Shown piece by piece: positions 14,901 through 26,164 of a stretch of DNA of 64,000 nt. The number at the start of each line of letters is the position of its first letter. The stretch's first letter is position 1. The stretch is from assembly GCA_034336665.1 (NCBI GenBank), contig JAPFBE010000003.1, positions 15,850,360 to 15,914,359 on the forward strand. The letters run 5' to 3'. Under the pieces are notes generated by a model. The model was given only the letters and a program-made list of their open reading frames with translations, searched no databases and was not told the DNA's origin. The position numbers and the translations under genes are program-made. The stretch comes from Luscinia megarhynchos (Eukaryota > Chordata > Aves > Passeriformes > Turdidae).

Positions 14901-15379
14901 TGCACAACTGCAGATTCCAGAATCTAAAGGGATGTAAGATCACCTGTTCCATTTTTACTTTATTATAGTGAAATTGATACTCAATAAAGAAGCAGCACTT
15001 TATATTACAATTGACAGAGCCTGCATGCCTTTCTTATGGGTATTACAACAGACCAGCATCTCCATCATGACAGTGGAATTTAAGATTCTGAAAGAATTAA
15101 CAGAGAGGGACAATAGGACTACAATCCTGGAGTTTCAAAAGAACAAATTTCACCTTGTTCTAGGATCTGCTTAGAGACAGCCCTGAGGGCAAAGGAGTCT
15201 ATGAGGACTGGTTGTTCTACCAAGAATTACTTCCTCAAAGCACAGTGATGGCCATGGGAAATGGGAAAAATTTCTCAAGTTGGCCAGCATTGGTAAAACG
15301 GGGAATTCCTGACTCTGCTCAAACAAACAAATAGTGTGAGGTGTGAAGAAGTGGGTTATCTCTAGAAATAAACAAGCAC

Positions 15380-15417
15380 AAAAAAAAAACCAACAAAAAA
15401 ACAAACAAAAAAAAATT
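15380..15417. repeat. A-rich AAAC-like simple repeat
   Basis: Nine A, then CCAACAAAAAAACAAAC and a further A-run. A low-complexity tract in intron 3. Confidence 0.85.
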
Positions 15418-16120
15418 ATTTCAAAGGGAAAACTAAGAAAACCATGACCCTGTAGGAGTTCTACTAATAAAAGACATGAAAAAGGCTGAGATAAAAAAAA
15501 TTTTAAAGATTCTGCTACTTATGCACAATCATAATATTTTCTAATGAGTAAAATGTACCTTTCTTAAAGGGGTCAGCAAATATTTCTTTCATGTATTCTG
15601 GGGCAGAAAAATAACTTATCAGAACACAATGTAAGAGTATTATAGAAGCCTCAAACAAGACAAAATTAAATATTAGGCTAAGAAGACATTACCTGGAAGT
15701 ATTAAACCTATTACAGAGGTTATTTGTCATTATTCTTCAATGCACTGAAGTGTCAAATAATTCTAACTAACATTTCTTTTTGTTTTTAATATGGGAATTG
15801 CGTGGCATTTATCTCAAAGAAAAAGGTCTAAACATGCTCCATACTATTAATAACCACCAAAATCAAACACATTTCTAAAATAAAAGGCAAAAAAAGCATC
15901 TCATTAGGCAGGAGATGTTGGACATATAAGAACAACTGGCACCAAACTTCCAAATCATTAAACTCTATTCCCTCTGGCTCAAGGCCTTTGGTAACACACA
16001 GCACACTGAAAGAGAAGGAGAAGTCAAGGAAATTTCATCCATTTCAACTATCCTTTTAGAGAATTGCATCACCACACATCTTCCTGCATACCTGGTTAAC
16101 CTAAAAAAACACCATTAATT

Positions 16121-16145
16121 TATACATATACATATATATATATAG
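16121..16145. repeat. TA/CATA microsatellite
   Basis: TATACATATACATATATATATA directly abuts the 3' end of the CR1 copy at 16146. It may have grown from the element's terminal repeat or have been the target site. Confidence 0.9.
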
Positions 16146-16280
16146 GCATAGAATCATAGGATGTCCTGAGTTGGAAGGAACCCACAAGAGTCACCTAAGT
16201 CCAATACCTAGTTCTGCACATGACATCCCAAGAATCAGAGCATTTGTCTGAGAGCACTGTCCAAATGCTTCTCATGGTTT
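16146..16280 (-). mobile_element. CR1 LINE 3' fragment
   Basis: It begins with the CR1 3' tail in reverse complement (ATAGAATCATAGGATGTCC) and runs through sequence matching the copy at 11670 (GAACCCACAAGAGTC, GAGAGCACTGTCCAAATGC). The similarity fades after about 16280; more diverged element sequence may extend to about 16390. It abuts a TA-rich microsatellite at 16121-16145, which lies beside the element's 3' end. Confidence 0.85.
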
Positions 16281-17426
16281 CACTGCCTACTCCTATTAAT
16301 CCATCTTCCTCTCCAGCCTGGCTGTGTGGTGAGCTCTGCCTCATCCTAAGAAACAACCCCTGTTCCAGCAATATCATCACCTCCACCTAGACAGAGTCTC
16401 CACTGACCTCAGGCATCTAAGGATATACTCACCTCATTTCTACAAACCCTACTTGCTGCTGCAGTTGTCAGTGTCCAGTTAATTATCTCACATTTCCTTT
16501 TCAAATTGACTTTTGGCTCAATTTTTTTCTTTAAGCTTCTTTCTCCATGTGCCCATCTTTGGAGACCTATGGCTTTAACACAGCATCTCCCTATCATATT
16601 ATTGCAAAACAACTCTGCATGAAGCAGCAAGACCCCTTTATAAAGTAAAAGGGATACTGGTTTTATTTAAAGGGCAAACATTTGACAAATCTTAAACATT
16701 AGCAAAGATTCTTTTCTTCAGCCATGATCTCTGACACTGCTGAACTGTTCATATTGCTTTTCTTTTCAGAAAATAGCCACAATCCAAATAAGCCAAGACA
16801 GCCTTTTCTAATAGTCTGTAACTATCAAATGTATTTCCAGTATTTTCAAACACAATGCAATTCAGTGCATTTCCTTAGGAAACATCCTCTGACTAAATGA
16901 ATTAATAAGAAAACCTTTTCAGAACATCATCTCTGCTTTTTTTCAATATTATTTGTATTAGCTTAGCATCTGATAAACAAGTAATCTTTATGCACAAACC
17001 ACAATTAGAAATGAAGGATTTGAGATAAAAACAGGCTGTATAATAATGTAAACACAGTCATTCTAGAGGAGCTACTTTAGCTTTTCTGGTAATGTTCCCT
17101 TAGCAAAGGAAAAACCACATATAATAATGACATAGTATTTGTTCCTTATGCCATTCTCTCCTACTTAAATCTATATGCACATGCCCATGAAATGCACTCA
17201 GGTAAAAAGCCACATATTTACTGAAGCACTAGTGGATTATATGTTGGAAAATTGTTGCAATTAGGGCTGGCACCTCATTTCACACAAAATTTACCCTCTC
17301 AAAAATAAGTGGAGATATATTGATTTGAAATAACTGGGAATTTGATCCTTGCATATTACCACTATTTATAAACATTAATATAAATACTTCTACATTCAAA
17401 AGTATGCCCATCAGTAGCCAAACAGT

Positions 17427-17449
17427 AAAAACAAACAAACAAACAAAAA
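17427..17449. repeat. AAAC microsatellite
   Basis: Five AAAC-type units within intron 3. Confidence 0.9.
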
Positions 17450-19194
17450 GCCCCAAAAACCCAAACCATCCATCCTTGCATTTCCAGATAAGTCTGTTAA
17501 GACTGTATGAAAGTGTATTTAATCTTTGTTTTCCTATACAAGTAGGAAAGGCCAACATTTAACTTTTAGACTATTATTTTTTTCTTTCTTCATAAAAAAG
17601 ATAGCTCCTAAACTAATCTGCTCTCAGAGGCTCAGTGCAGTTTGTTTTAAGTGAGAATCATAAATCTAGATGAACACAGCAACATACCTCACCTTTTCTT
17701 TAGATCTCCAAAAGCTGGAAACCTTAGGTCTTAGTAAACACTCCTGCTAGAAGCTTAAAGAAATACCACTTTGTTTTAAACCTTTAGCACAGCTGTTTCC
17801 ACTAAGATTAAGCTGTTGAAAAAAATGGTGCAACTACTAAAAAAATTTAGATGCTCACAAGGAAGGCAGCAGTCTTACACAGGCTGTTGGAACACTTTCT
17901 GCTGAAGAAAAGCCTTTCCTTTCTAGTCATCTGGTGTGCTGCAAGGTATTCTCAAAGGAATCTGGACAACAGATTACCCAGCCCATATATCATACTTTTA
18001 GAGTACTCAACTCTTTTGCATGAGCATGAATAGACATGCACAGCTTAAATTTCACTCCAGCAATGCAGGGAATCCTAGAAACTTCTTGAGTCTGAGTGAG
18101 GTTACTTTGCACAAAGAACAGAGCTGCCTAGTACAAACTGTATCATTACTACCCTGGTGTTGTCAAACTACTCGCACTGAATTTTCACACCATGAATTAT
18201 CTAAAAAGACCTAATTTACCTAAGTCACTCACTCTATTGACTGTTATACATCCCCAAGCCCAACAAGGCTTCACCCTGAGCTAGGATCTTAAATTCCAAA
18301 TTCTTTTTTACCTTTTTAAAGTCAGCACAACAGTGTAAGACATAGAAGATAGAACCAAACGGCATGTGCAAAAGCCCCTCTGTGTCCATGCTAAAAGCCA
18401 CCATACGAACACAAACCCTCTGCACCGTCCTAATTTTTTCTATAAAAAAGGTATGAACTACATAAAAAGAAGTTTATATATTCTTGGATCACTAAAATTC
18501 TATGATTCTGAAATGTTTTGCTTCAGAGAAATTGTTTTGTTAAATGACTACACTGCAGCTCCAAAGACAGGAAAGTAGTTTGTGTCAGTTCCATGTCGAT
18601 GAGCAGCAAGTTCAGATACATCCAACTTCCACACTAGTTAAAATAGCATAGACAGGGGGCTAGACTTCATTTTTGTATCAGTGTTTTTTCTTTCCTTTTT
18701 AATTTCTTCTTTTTCCAAATTAAAATCAACAACCAAAAAAAAGTCACTGCTTTCTTACTGCCATTTGATCATCCTGCAGATGTCAAAATCCCTCCTGGGC
18801 TCCCCTTTCTCTGCCTTGCCACTTCCAAGACAGCTAAGTGCTTCTACAGCAGTATTTGGCAAATAGTTTGACATTTTTAATTAAGACTGCTTGACATAAA
18901 TAACTGTGTCCCAAATGAATTGTTTTTGTCTCTTTTTCTTAAAAACTCTCTTAGTTGAAATTAATAAAACATTAGTAATATTTCAGACAAATATTAAACA
19001 CAAAAAATTGAGATTTGGTACTAGATATAGCCATTTCCACCGAAACTTGCAATTAAGATTGCTATTAAGTAACTGACTGCAAGAAAAAAGTCCTCTCCAG
19101 ATGTCTAATATATATTAACATGTTAGTTCTCATCAAAAGTCACTGCTTCACTCAAACACCATTTCTCCTTCTGACTCCAAAGCAATTCACTTAC

Positions 19195-19229
19195 CTTGTG
19201 TCTGCATTTAAGAACAACGCCATAGGCTC
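19195..19229 (-). CDS. CDKL5: CDKL5 coding exon 3: microexon completing the ATP-binding loop
   Basis: This 35-nt exon on the minus strand is too short for ORF finders. Joined to the last base of exon 2 it reads G-A-Y-G-V-V-L-K-C-R-H-K, residues 22-33. It completes the kinase glycine-rich loop GEGAYG, which holds the ATP phosphates, and the following beta strand. Its size matches human c.65-99. It is preceded by a pyrimidine-rich tract and AG (minus strand, 19231-19230) and followed by GTAAGT (19194-19189). The exon ends on a codon boundary, so intron 3 is phase 0. The next exon should start with E-T-H-E-I-V-A-I-K and carry the catalytic lysine. I found no match for it on the minus strand between 1 and 19194, so it should lie outside the window. 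Confidence 0.97.
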
Positions 19230-19767
19230 CTGAAACAAAGAAGAGAGATAAGCCATCTCAAAGCAGAAAAAAATTTAAAGTGACAAGATAAAACAGTGCT
19301 CAGCAACCTCCTAACTACAGAAGTAACACTGTTCCCAGTACTACGATCCAGAACTTGCATATACAGGAACTACATCCCTCCACACTGAAACAATTCCATA
19401 AAAATTGCTCAAAAGTAAATGGATTTTAAAACATTGAAATTATTTTTTAAAAATATGCTTACAGGTAAGTTTAACTTGCATCTCCCTAGTACCACTAATG
19501 AGAAATCAATGTATTAAACTTTTAAAAGAAAACAAACAAACAAACAAAAAAAAGGAACACAAAAACCCAACTGCCTACAAAACTGTTCTATTTCTCTTCC
19601 CTTCCTTTCAGCTTCCAAACTTCTTCACCATCTGACAAGGAAATTAACAGAAGCTATAGAAAATAAACACACACAAGAAAAGTTTTGCAGTTTGTAACTT
19701 ATCATCAAGAGGACTAAGTCAAATCTGTATAAAATTCTAATTAATCTTTTATTAAGATACTACTTAC
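19230..19767 (-). other. CDKL5: CDKL5 intron 2 (compact, phase 1)
   Basis: This 538-bp intron separates exons 2 and 3. It has a consensus donor (GTAAGTA) and a pyrimidine-rich acceptor (TCTCTTCTTTGTTTCAG). It is short compared with the human intron, which I recall as several kilobases. It contains an AAAC microsatellite at 19528-19554 and no other recognisable element. Confidence 0.92.
19528..19554. repeat. AAAC microsatellite in intron 2
   Basis: AAACAAACAAAC-type repeat followed by an A-run, lying about 300 bp from exon 3. On the CDKL5 transcript it is a T-rich GTTT repeat. Confidence 0.9.
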
Positions 19768-19831
19768 CTTCACCTACAACCCCAAGGATCTCAAATTTAT
19801 TCATCACATTACCAATGTTAGGAATCTTCAT
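19768..19831 (-). CDS. CDKL5: CDKL5 coding exon 2: start codon and N-terminus
   Basis: This is the first coding segment of CDKL5, a serine/threonine kinase of the CDK-like family that is important in neurons. Read on the minus strand from the ATG at 19831-19829, it encodes MKIPNIGNVMNKFEILG followed by VVGE and the first base of codon 22. From memory this N-terminus is specific to CDKL5; CDKL1-4 start differently. The segment is 64 nt, the same as human c.1-64. It ends in a strong donor (GTAAGTA, minus strand, at 19767-19761), so the intron is phase 1 and splits the Gly-rich loop inside codon 22. The frame continues exactly into exon 3 at 19229. The context of the ATG is weak (T at -3, A at +4), and a short uORF overlaps it. 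I see no disabling change, so it appears intact and functional. Confidence 0.97.
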
Positions 19832-19869
19832 CAAGACAAATTCCTCTTACGGTGAGAGCCACAAAACAT
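19831..19869 (-). CDS. 12-codon upstream ORF overlapping the CDKL5 start
   Basis: The only ATG in the exon 2 5'UTR lies at 19869-19867 on the minus strand. It opens a 12-codon frame (MFCGSHRKRNLS) that ends in TGA at 19833-19831. The A of that stop is the A of the CDKL5 ATG, so the two overlap as TGATG in different frames. The upstream ATG has a purine (G) at -3, whereas the main ATG has T at -3. Leaky scanning or termination-reinitiation would therefore be needed to reach the kinase frame. Translation of the uORF is inferred; nothing here shows the peptide is made. Confidence 0.55.
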   Translation of the reverse strand: MFCGSHRKRNLS

Positions 19870-19993
19870 GGCACAAATGGGACTGTCTGAAGATTCTGTA
19901 AAAGCCTGTTGTGAAAAGGCTCTTGGAAAATAAATTTCCACCTTGATCAGACTTCTCACACCCTCTTTTAATTTCTAGGCAATCAATAGCTTC
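19832..19993 (-). other. CDKL5: CDKL5 5'UTR portion of exon 2
   Basis: This is the untranslated part of exon 2. The acceptor AG lies at 19995-19994 on the minus strand, preceded by a pyrimidine tract reading TTTTCTGTTCTTTCCTC. The distance from the acceptor to the start codon is exactly 162 nt. That agrees with the human exon 2 boundary, known from the variant name c.-162-2A>G, which supports the exon call independently of the protein match. The UTR contains one upstream ATG, annotated separately. The exact boundary is inferred from the sequence, not from a transcript. Confidence 0.88.
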
Positions 19994-22167
19994 CTGAGGA
20001 AAGAACAGAAAATAGCATAATTAGTCCTTTGATTTATTTCAGTAAGAGAAAGCAATGGTATATAGACATCACACCCATATAGTCTAACAACTTTAACAGA
20101 CAATTAATTTACTTCCACATTTTATGATCAGAAGAGTTTAGCAGCAGGTATAATGGACTGAAACTATTAAGACCATACATCTGACACAACAGCTGGCCTT
20201 GTAATCCTATACATGGGATATCTATTAGAACAGTAACTAACTGGCATAAAGCAATTTTCTACAGAACAGAAGCAAACAAAAATGTTGACAGGAACTACCT
20301 CAGTAAGCAAAAATAAGCTTATAATTATTTATGGTCTGCTTGGTGTATGCTGACAGCGAGGCATAAAAAAAATTTTGTTCACTTAATTTCTTATTTGTCC
20401 ACTGTAATGATGAAAAGGATATGGCAGAAAGAATATTCTACAGGATAAAATAGTTTTCTACTACTATTTTCTGTAATTATTTTAAAAAATTAAAGGAAAT
20501 TAATTTGCCAGACTGACTAGGAATGAGATTTAAAAATTATTTCCATTATCAGCTTATTTAAGAAATGTGATAAACAGAAAAAAAACATGTGTTCAAAGGG
20601 TTTTTTCTATGCTCCCCAAATTAAGCACCTATACACAGGGAAAAGAACAAAATTTTTGGCCTGTTTTAGGCTCACTACCTTCTGCTATCCTATTAGAAGT
20701 TTGACAAACAAAACCCATCGAATTTCGGTTTTACTAATTTAGACTGCATTTGCTCCCCTAATATTAAAGGCATATATCCTTAACATTCAAAAATGGGGAA
20801 GGTCAAACCCTGAAATGGTTACAGCATGAACTGGAAATATGCCATCTTTACAGTTCAGTGATTCAAGGCCAGAACTACTCATGAAGAACAAGATGGCAGG
20901 ATGGAAGTGAATACGTTTAATTAAGTTATGTGTAATGGGTGAGTGTGACCCAGTAATGCTGGGTTCAGCTCACATAAATGCGATCTCACTATAAACCAGG
21001 GGTGCTGGCCAAAAGCTCAGTGCTGACCAGGTCACACACAACAGAAGGACAACCCAAGGGTGGAGGGGAATCACAATGACATTTGCTTCAGCAAGACACA
21101 GGCAGATCATGTGGGGAGGGCTTGTTATTTTAGAAGCAACTCCAGAGTTAATCAACCACAGTAATTTGAAAATAAAGCACAGAGTTCCAAATTAAAGGGA
21201 TAGTTAGAGTTTGCTGCCTTGCTTTTGTTTCTTTTTGAAAAAGCTGCCCAGTCCTTTATTAATTATTTCAGTGGTTTAATTTACTGTTTTAATTAATCCA
21301 TTTTTTCTTCACTTGCAAATTGTATGAAATACTCTTTTCCCTCCCATATGTTCTCCTCCTATTTCATTTGGCATCTCCTTCTCACAAAAGCCTTTTTGCT
21401 GTTTGTCCAGACTTTCTGGTTACAGTAATAAACTAAAAAAAAAAAAAAATGAGGCCCTGGAAAAACAGGAGCATCTGTTCAGTTGCACCCATCAACACAA
21501 GAACAGAGGCTGCACTGAGCTGCTTCAGCCTTCTACTGAAACAGGCTGGTGCCAGGCACAGGGTGCTGACTGTCCCCATGCTGCAGCTGAGTGACAGAAA
21601 TACTGCTACAGAGACCTTGAAACAACCATTAGTGCTACCATAATGGGAATAAGACACAACAAAACTGGTGAGCCAAATTCAGAACAGCAAAATTACTTGC
21701 CAGAAAGGAAAAGTCAGAAAATATATATTGTTTTCTGTTAGCACTATTCACTAACATCACCAAATCTGTTACTTCAGTTCTCAGCATTATTCACTGACAA
21801 GTCCTTCCAGAAATTAGTTTGTGATAAATTGATTACTTATCTGCTAATGTTATCACTATAAACTCTCATTCTGCCTTACAGTGTACACAGCACTTCCTAG
21901 ATTTATGATGAAACGGTGAAGAAACTTATGAGATAATGTACCAAAAACACAAGAAGAAATTTAGATGCAGTTTCCTTTGTCCTTTATTCATAATTTCTAA
22001 ATTTTTCACAAACTACTTAAAGCTATATAGGCCAGCTTGTGATCCACTATATTTATTTTTTGCTTCCAGTTCTGCAAGTGGATGAATGCTAGAATGAATT
22101 CTAGTTTTTTATTGGGAATAAAGCTTAGACTTCCAAGCAGCAAATCTTTCTTTCTGAATTCCCCCAA

Positions 22168-22328
22168 CTAGGGAGGTTGTGGATCCTCAACTCCCAGCAG
22201 CATTAAAGGCCAGGCTGGATAAGGCCTTGAGCATCCTGTCTAGTGGGAGGGGTTCCTGCACATGGCAGGGAGGGTTGGGAGAAGATGATCTTTAAGGTCC
22301 CTTCCAACTCTTAATATTCTATGATTGT
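22168..22328 (+). mobile_element. CR1 LINE 3' fragment
   Basis: This plus-strand CR1 end contains GGGAGGTTGTGGATCCTCAA, the block GGCCAGGCTGGATAAGGCCT, the block TCTTTAAGGTCCCTTCCAAC, and the tail ATTCTATGATTGT. It is about 160 bp, 5'-truncated, and antisense to CDKL5 within intron 1. Confidence 0.93.
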
Positions 22329-25300
22329 AAGAAATTCAATACTAGACATCTTCTCCCCTCCAATGATGTATCCTCTTCCCTTTTCACTCCACTAGAAGAG
22401 CCACAGAAAGCTGACCCCCTGCAACCCCTGGATTCATGGCACCTAGAGAAGCATCTGCACGTAATTTCTTAAAGGTAAAACCCTGTCAACTCACTTATTG
22501 ATGTTCACTCACATTAATGACACACTTCAACTGGTCCAAAGAAACACATAAACCAGCTTCCCTAATTCTCCCCAAAGTGCATCATGACTGACTGACATCA
22601 CTGGTAACACAGGAGGACTCCCAAAACAAAACTGTACTGGAGTGACCCATCTCTTTTACACTAGCTCCAGGCAGCTTTCTGCCCAATTTGGCTGAGGGCA
22701 CTTTCTGAGAACTTAATCTTGAAACAAAAAGGAAAGCTAGTGAAAGATGACCAGTGGCACACAGCAGTAGTATGGATTCATACCCAAACACTTTTTGCCC
22801 CAAATCTTTTGCCTCAAACTGGGCCATAATTCAAATATTAGTGAAGTCAGATTAGCTAGACCCATTTAATCTCTAGACAAAATTTATATGCTTGTTCGGA
22901 GATCTTTGCCAACAAAAGCTGCTGAAAGATTAAAATCAAGCTAACATTAAAAATATTTGTTCATTGGCAGTACCCACTATTTGGGATTCTTCTGCTTTTT
23001 GAAAGGCACTGACCTTGTTAAGATTGTTTTGAAAATCACAGATTCTCGCAGGGAATCTGGTAACATGAACTCAAAACTCCATGAACGACACAGAGTCTTA
23101 TGAATGCCAGAATGAGTAACTGCAATAACAAAAACCAGGAAAAACACCTAGAAGTCTTAAACAAAAAAGTAACTTCAAGAAAGTTAGCCATTGCAAGAAT
23201 TACTTCATTCTGTAACTTAGTGAGGACAGACTGGATTCTTTCAAGCTGAACACTGGAAATAGCAAAGAAAACTGTAGCTAACAGCAAGGAAAACATAACA
23301 GCTGCCACAATTTAATTCTTTGCACTGAGTGCCACATTGGTCTGTTTTCCTAAGTTACTTGTTGGCTAGAATAACCCTTGCAGAAGTGGAAATAAGGCCA
23401 TCATTAATAAGAAGTAGAAATAAGACTCATAGGCTCACAGTAGGGAAATAGCAGTCATTCCCCTAATATCCCTTTCTAAGGCAGCCAGATTCATAGCCAA
23501 CCAACAATTTATTAATTAAACCAACATGTCCCTGAGATGGTCTCAACATTACAATGATGTCCTACAAAACACAGAGCCAACTCAGCAAAATGAAAATGTC
23601 ATGAGATGAACAAGAAAAAACTAGTTTTATTTAAACCAGAAGTGTAACTGTGTGAGACTTTAATACAAAAGTAGCTGGTTTGCAACAGCATGTAAGGCTT
23701 ATACGTAAATCCCAGAAAATATACAGACGTTTTTGAAATGAGCATACAGAATACTACAGCATGATGGTACCTCATCATTTGAATTGAAATTACAGCAGTG
23801 AGGGAAAACCCTCGCTTTTCCACAACTCCTTTTCCCTTCAGGACCATTAAGAATTCTAGTGCCTCACCCAAAAGCATCAAACTTTAAAGCTCAAACCAAA
23901 GCCTCAAATATAAGTAGAAATGCTATTCTTTATTTCATAATCTTCAATACCTATGTGGACAGAGGAAGCACTTTTTACATAGTTAGATTTTAGAAGAGAC
24001 AGTGAGAATTATGAAACCTATGACGTAGATGTTTCCCTCACAAAATGCAGAAAAGTAAAACTGTTCTAGAAATACAATTAAATTTGTGTATCTGTGTCTT
24101 GCAAATCAAGTATTCAGTTAATTTCATTTATCATGACAAAAAGAACACAACCTGCATCCTGCTAAACTTAGTTAAAAACTTCTAATTGACTTCAAACTCA
24201 TCCATGAGCTTTTAAACAAGCTTGCCAGTAGATAATAGGTCCCTCTTGCTCTTCTAAAACAAGAAGTAAACAATCTGTTTATTTATTTATTATGTTTACT
24301 CACCAAGAGGACTAAGAACTTCTACAGGCTGGTTTACATTTTCGTCTGTGCACTAACAAACTGGGGTCTGTAAATGCAAAGACCTTATACCACACCATCT
24401 GTCTTTGATGGTTATGCACTAATCCACACCCTGGCATGTCTTCTGTCAAACAAGGTATGTGGATGAAAGAATCACTAACCACTTCTGGTAGCAATGATGC
24501 ATCATTTAGCATCTTTACTTTTCCTCCTCCATATACATGTAGCTCTATTCTTTGAGTTTTTCCAGGAAAACCCTAGTTAGAGTTAAAAGCACCAAATTCA
24601 GTATTATAGCGGTATATACAAATGACAGTGTAAAGAAAATGGGTGGGATTTTTTCTTCTGGATTTATTGATCCAGAGGAATTATTATGAAGAATTACTGA
24701 TCAGGAGAGAAAAAATTCAGTATGCCAAAAGTTGAGGAAGCAAGCAGTAACATTCTGACTTAAGGAATGGAGAGAACAATAATACAATCATACTGCTAGC
24801 AACATTGTACTAGTCTCACTCCTTAATTTGGAAAGAAAGTTACCATTTTATTTTTCCATTTTACAGAGGGACAGTAGAACCTCTAAATGAGACAAGATTC
24901 TGCAGAAAGAGCCATCAAGATTTCACAGTACAAAGAAATCTACAATGAGGAAGTTGAAAAAAGAAAAAGGTAAGAGATAAAAAGCAACAAGAACTTAACA
25001 ATTATAGCAAACCATTTTTCATACTCTAAGCTTCAATCTATCCTCCTCTGCTCATAAGAAAAAATTAGGAATTAAAAGAACAGCTGGTGAAAATAAAAAT
25101 TTAGAAAACTGTCAAAATTGAACAAATTACGTAAAAGCAAAACACCAAGGTTCCTTTCACAGGCACAAAGATTTTAAAAATCAGCTCCAGAAAGGTTTTC
25201 TTGACATAGCTAACGTCAACATCGGACCCTGACTTCACCACTGCTGACTTTAGGAGAACTTGCTTGGGGATTTTGGTTTTGGGTTTTTTAATAGCTGTTG

Positions 25301-25905
25301 ATACACTGAAAACTGCAAATGCATCTGAATAATTATAGTTAGGAGAAGGCATCATCACATAACTGGCCTAAAGGCAGCAGATCTCCATGGCCACAGGACC
25401 ATGAGTGCATGGGGGAAGAACCTGAACAAAGTTTCCATCCTGCCGCAAGAAACAAGAAAAAGGGTGAATCAGTTCCCAACTACTAAAGATACCTGCTTGG
25501 GTAAATTCCTAAAGGAAAACTGAGCTTGAAGGCCAGGGCTGCAACAATGATTTGGTTTGTTTTATCTTGGTCTATGAGTGCTCTTCCTTTTGTATCCAAA
25601 TACAGATTCAAAAATAAATTCAGCTCATCCTGGATACATGAACTAAATTCACTTCTGAGGTAGAACGCAGGATTCACGATCTTCCCTAACAGCTGTGGCC
25701 AACCCAAAAAGAGTGGGTGCTTAGCAGGATGCTTCTAAGACCATACTGACAAATAAGCAGACTGATTATGAAAGCACTGAGCACAAAAGCAGCTCCCATG
25801 AGTCATAAGAGGAGGACAGGAAAGACAATTTTGCTTCCATTTTAGTCTTGCTCTCCAGTAAGAACCTTAACAAGTAAGTCTATCGTGGGTGTGACAGCTT
25901 CTTAC

Positions 25906-25962
25906 GCACTTGGTGCCGGTCTTTGCGCATGCTGGGTGGGCTCCACCGTACCTGTGGCAGCT
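25906..25962 (-). other. Exon-like CpG-containing patch, possible alternative 5' exon
   Basis: Within AT-rich, CpG-poor intron 1, the interval 25870-25965 is GC-rich with five CpGs in about 95 bp. On the minus strand an acceptor-like TTTTTCTTTAG precedes 25962 and a donor-like GTAAGAAG follows 25906, which would delimit a 57-nt exon. The patch contains GCGCATGC, similar to an NRF1 half site. One frame reads SCHRYGGAHPACAKTGTKC without stop, but I do not recognise it. Human CDKL5 is known to have several alternative 5' exons, so an untranslated exon or a conserved regulatory element is plausible. A remnant of an unknown repeat is an alternative. Confidence 0.3.
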
Positions 25963-26164
25963 CTAAAGAAAAATCATCAGTGTGCACAGGATAACACTCC
26001 CAACAGCAACCTGTGAAATCCAAAGCCTTTGCAGTTTCTTCTGGCACAAGGTGGATGACACTTTACTCTTTCATTTCTATCCAAAACAAGAGTCCAACAT
26101 TTGTAGCTGAAGTAAAAGCAAACTTTGGCTTACTGATATATTCTTAGGCAAAGAGGGGGAATTA

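Larger units (their letters stand above)
1..19194 (-). other. CDKL5: CDKL5 intron 3, 5' part
   Basis: This AT-rich sequence follows the exon 3 donor, and the intron continues beyond position 1. Human intron 3 is also tens of kilobases long (from memory). It holds two CR1 fragments (11670-11915 and 16146-16280), two long A-tracts, a 26-bp palindrome at 534-559, and short tandem or simple repeats. I searched by eye for the next CDKL5 exon (E-T-H-E-I-V-A-I-K) and did not find it. The open frames in this stretch lack family signatures and look like chance frames. Apart from the separately listed items I see nothing recognisable. Confidence 0.85.

Noticed and set aside
18490..18510. ATTCTATGATTCTG, the CR1 3' tail signature
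   Set aside because: The sequence to the left has no CR1 similarity, so this is most likely a chance match or only a relic of the tail; not annotated as an element.
21434..21450. AATAAA followed almost at once by a 14-base A-tract
   Set aside because: Only two bases separate the signal from the tract, which is too close for an mRNA 3' end.
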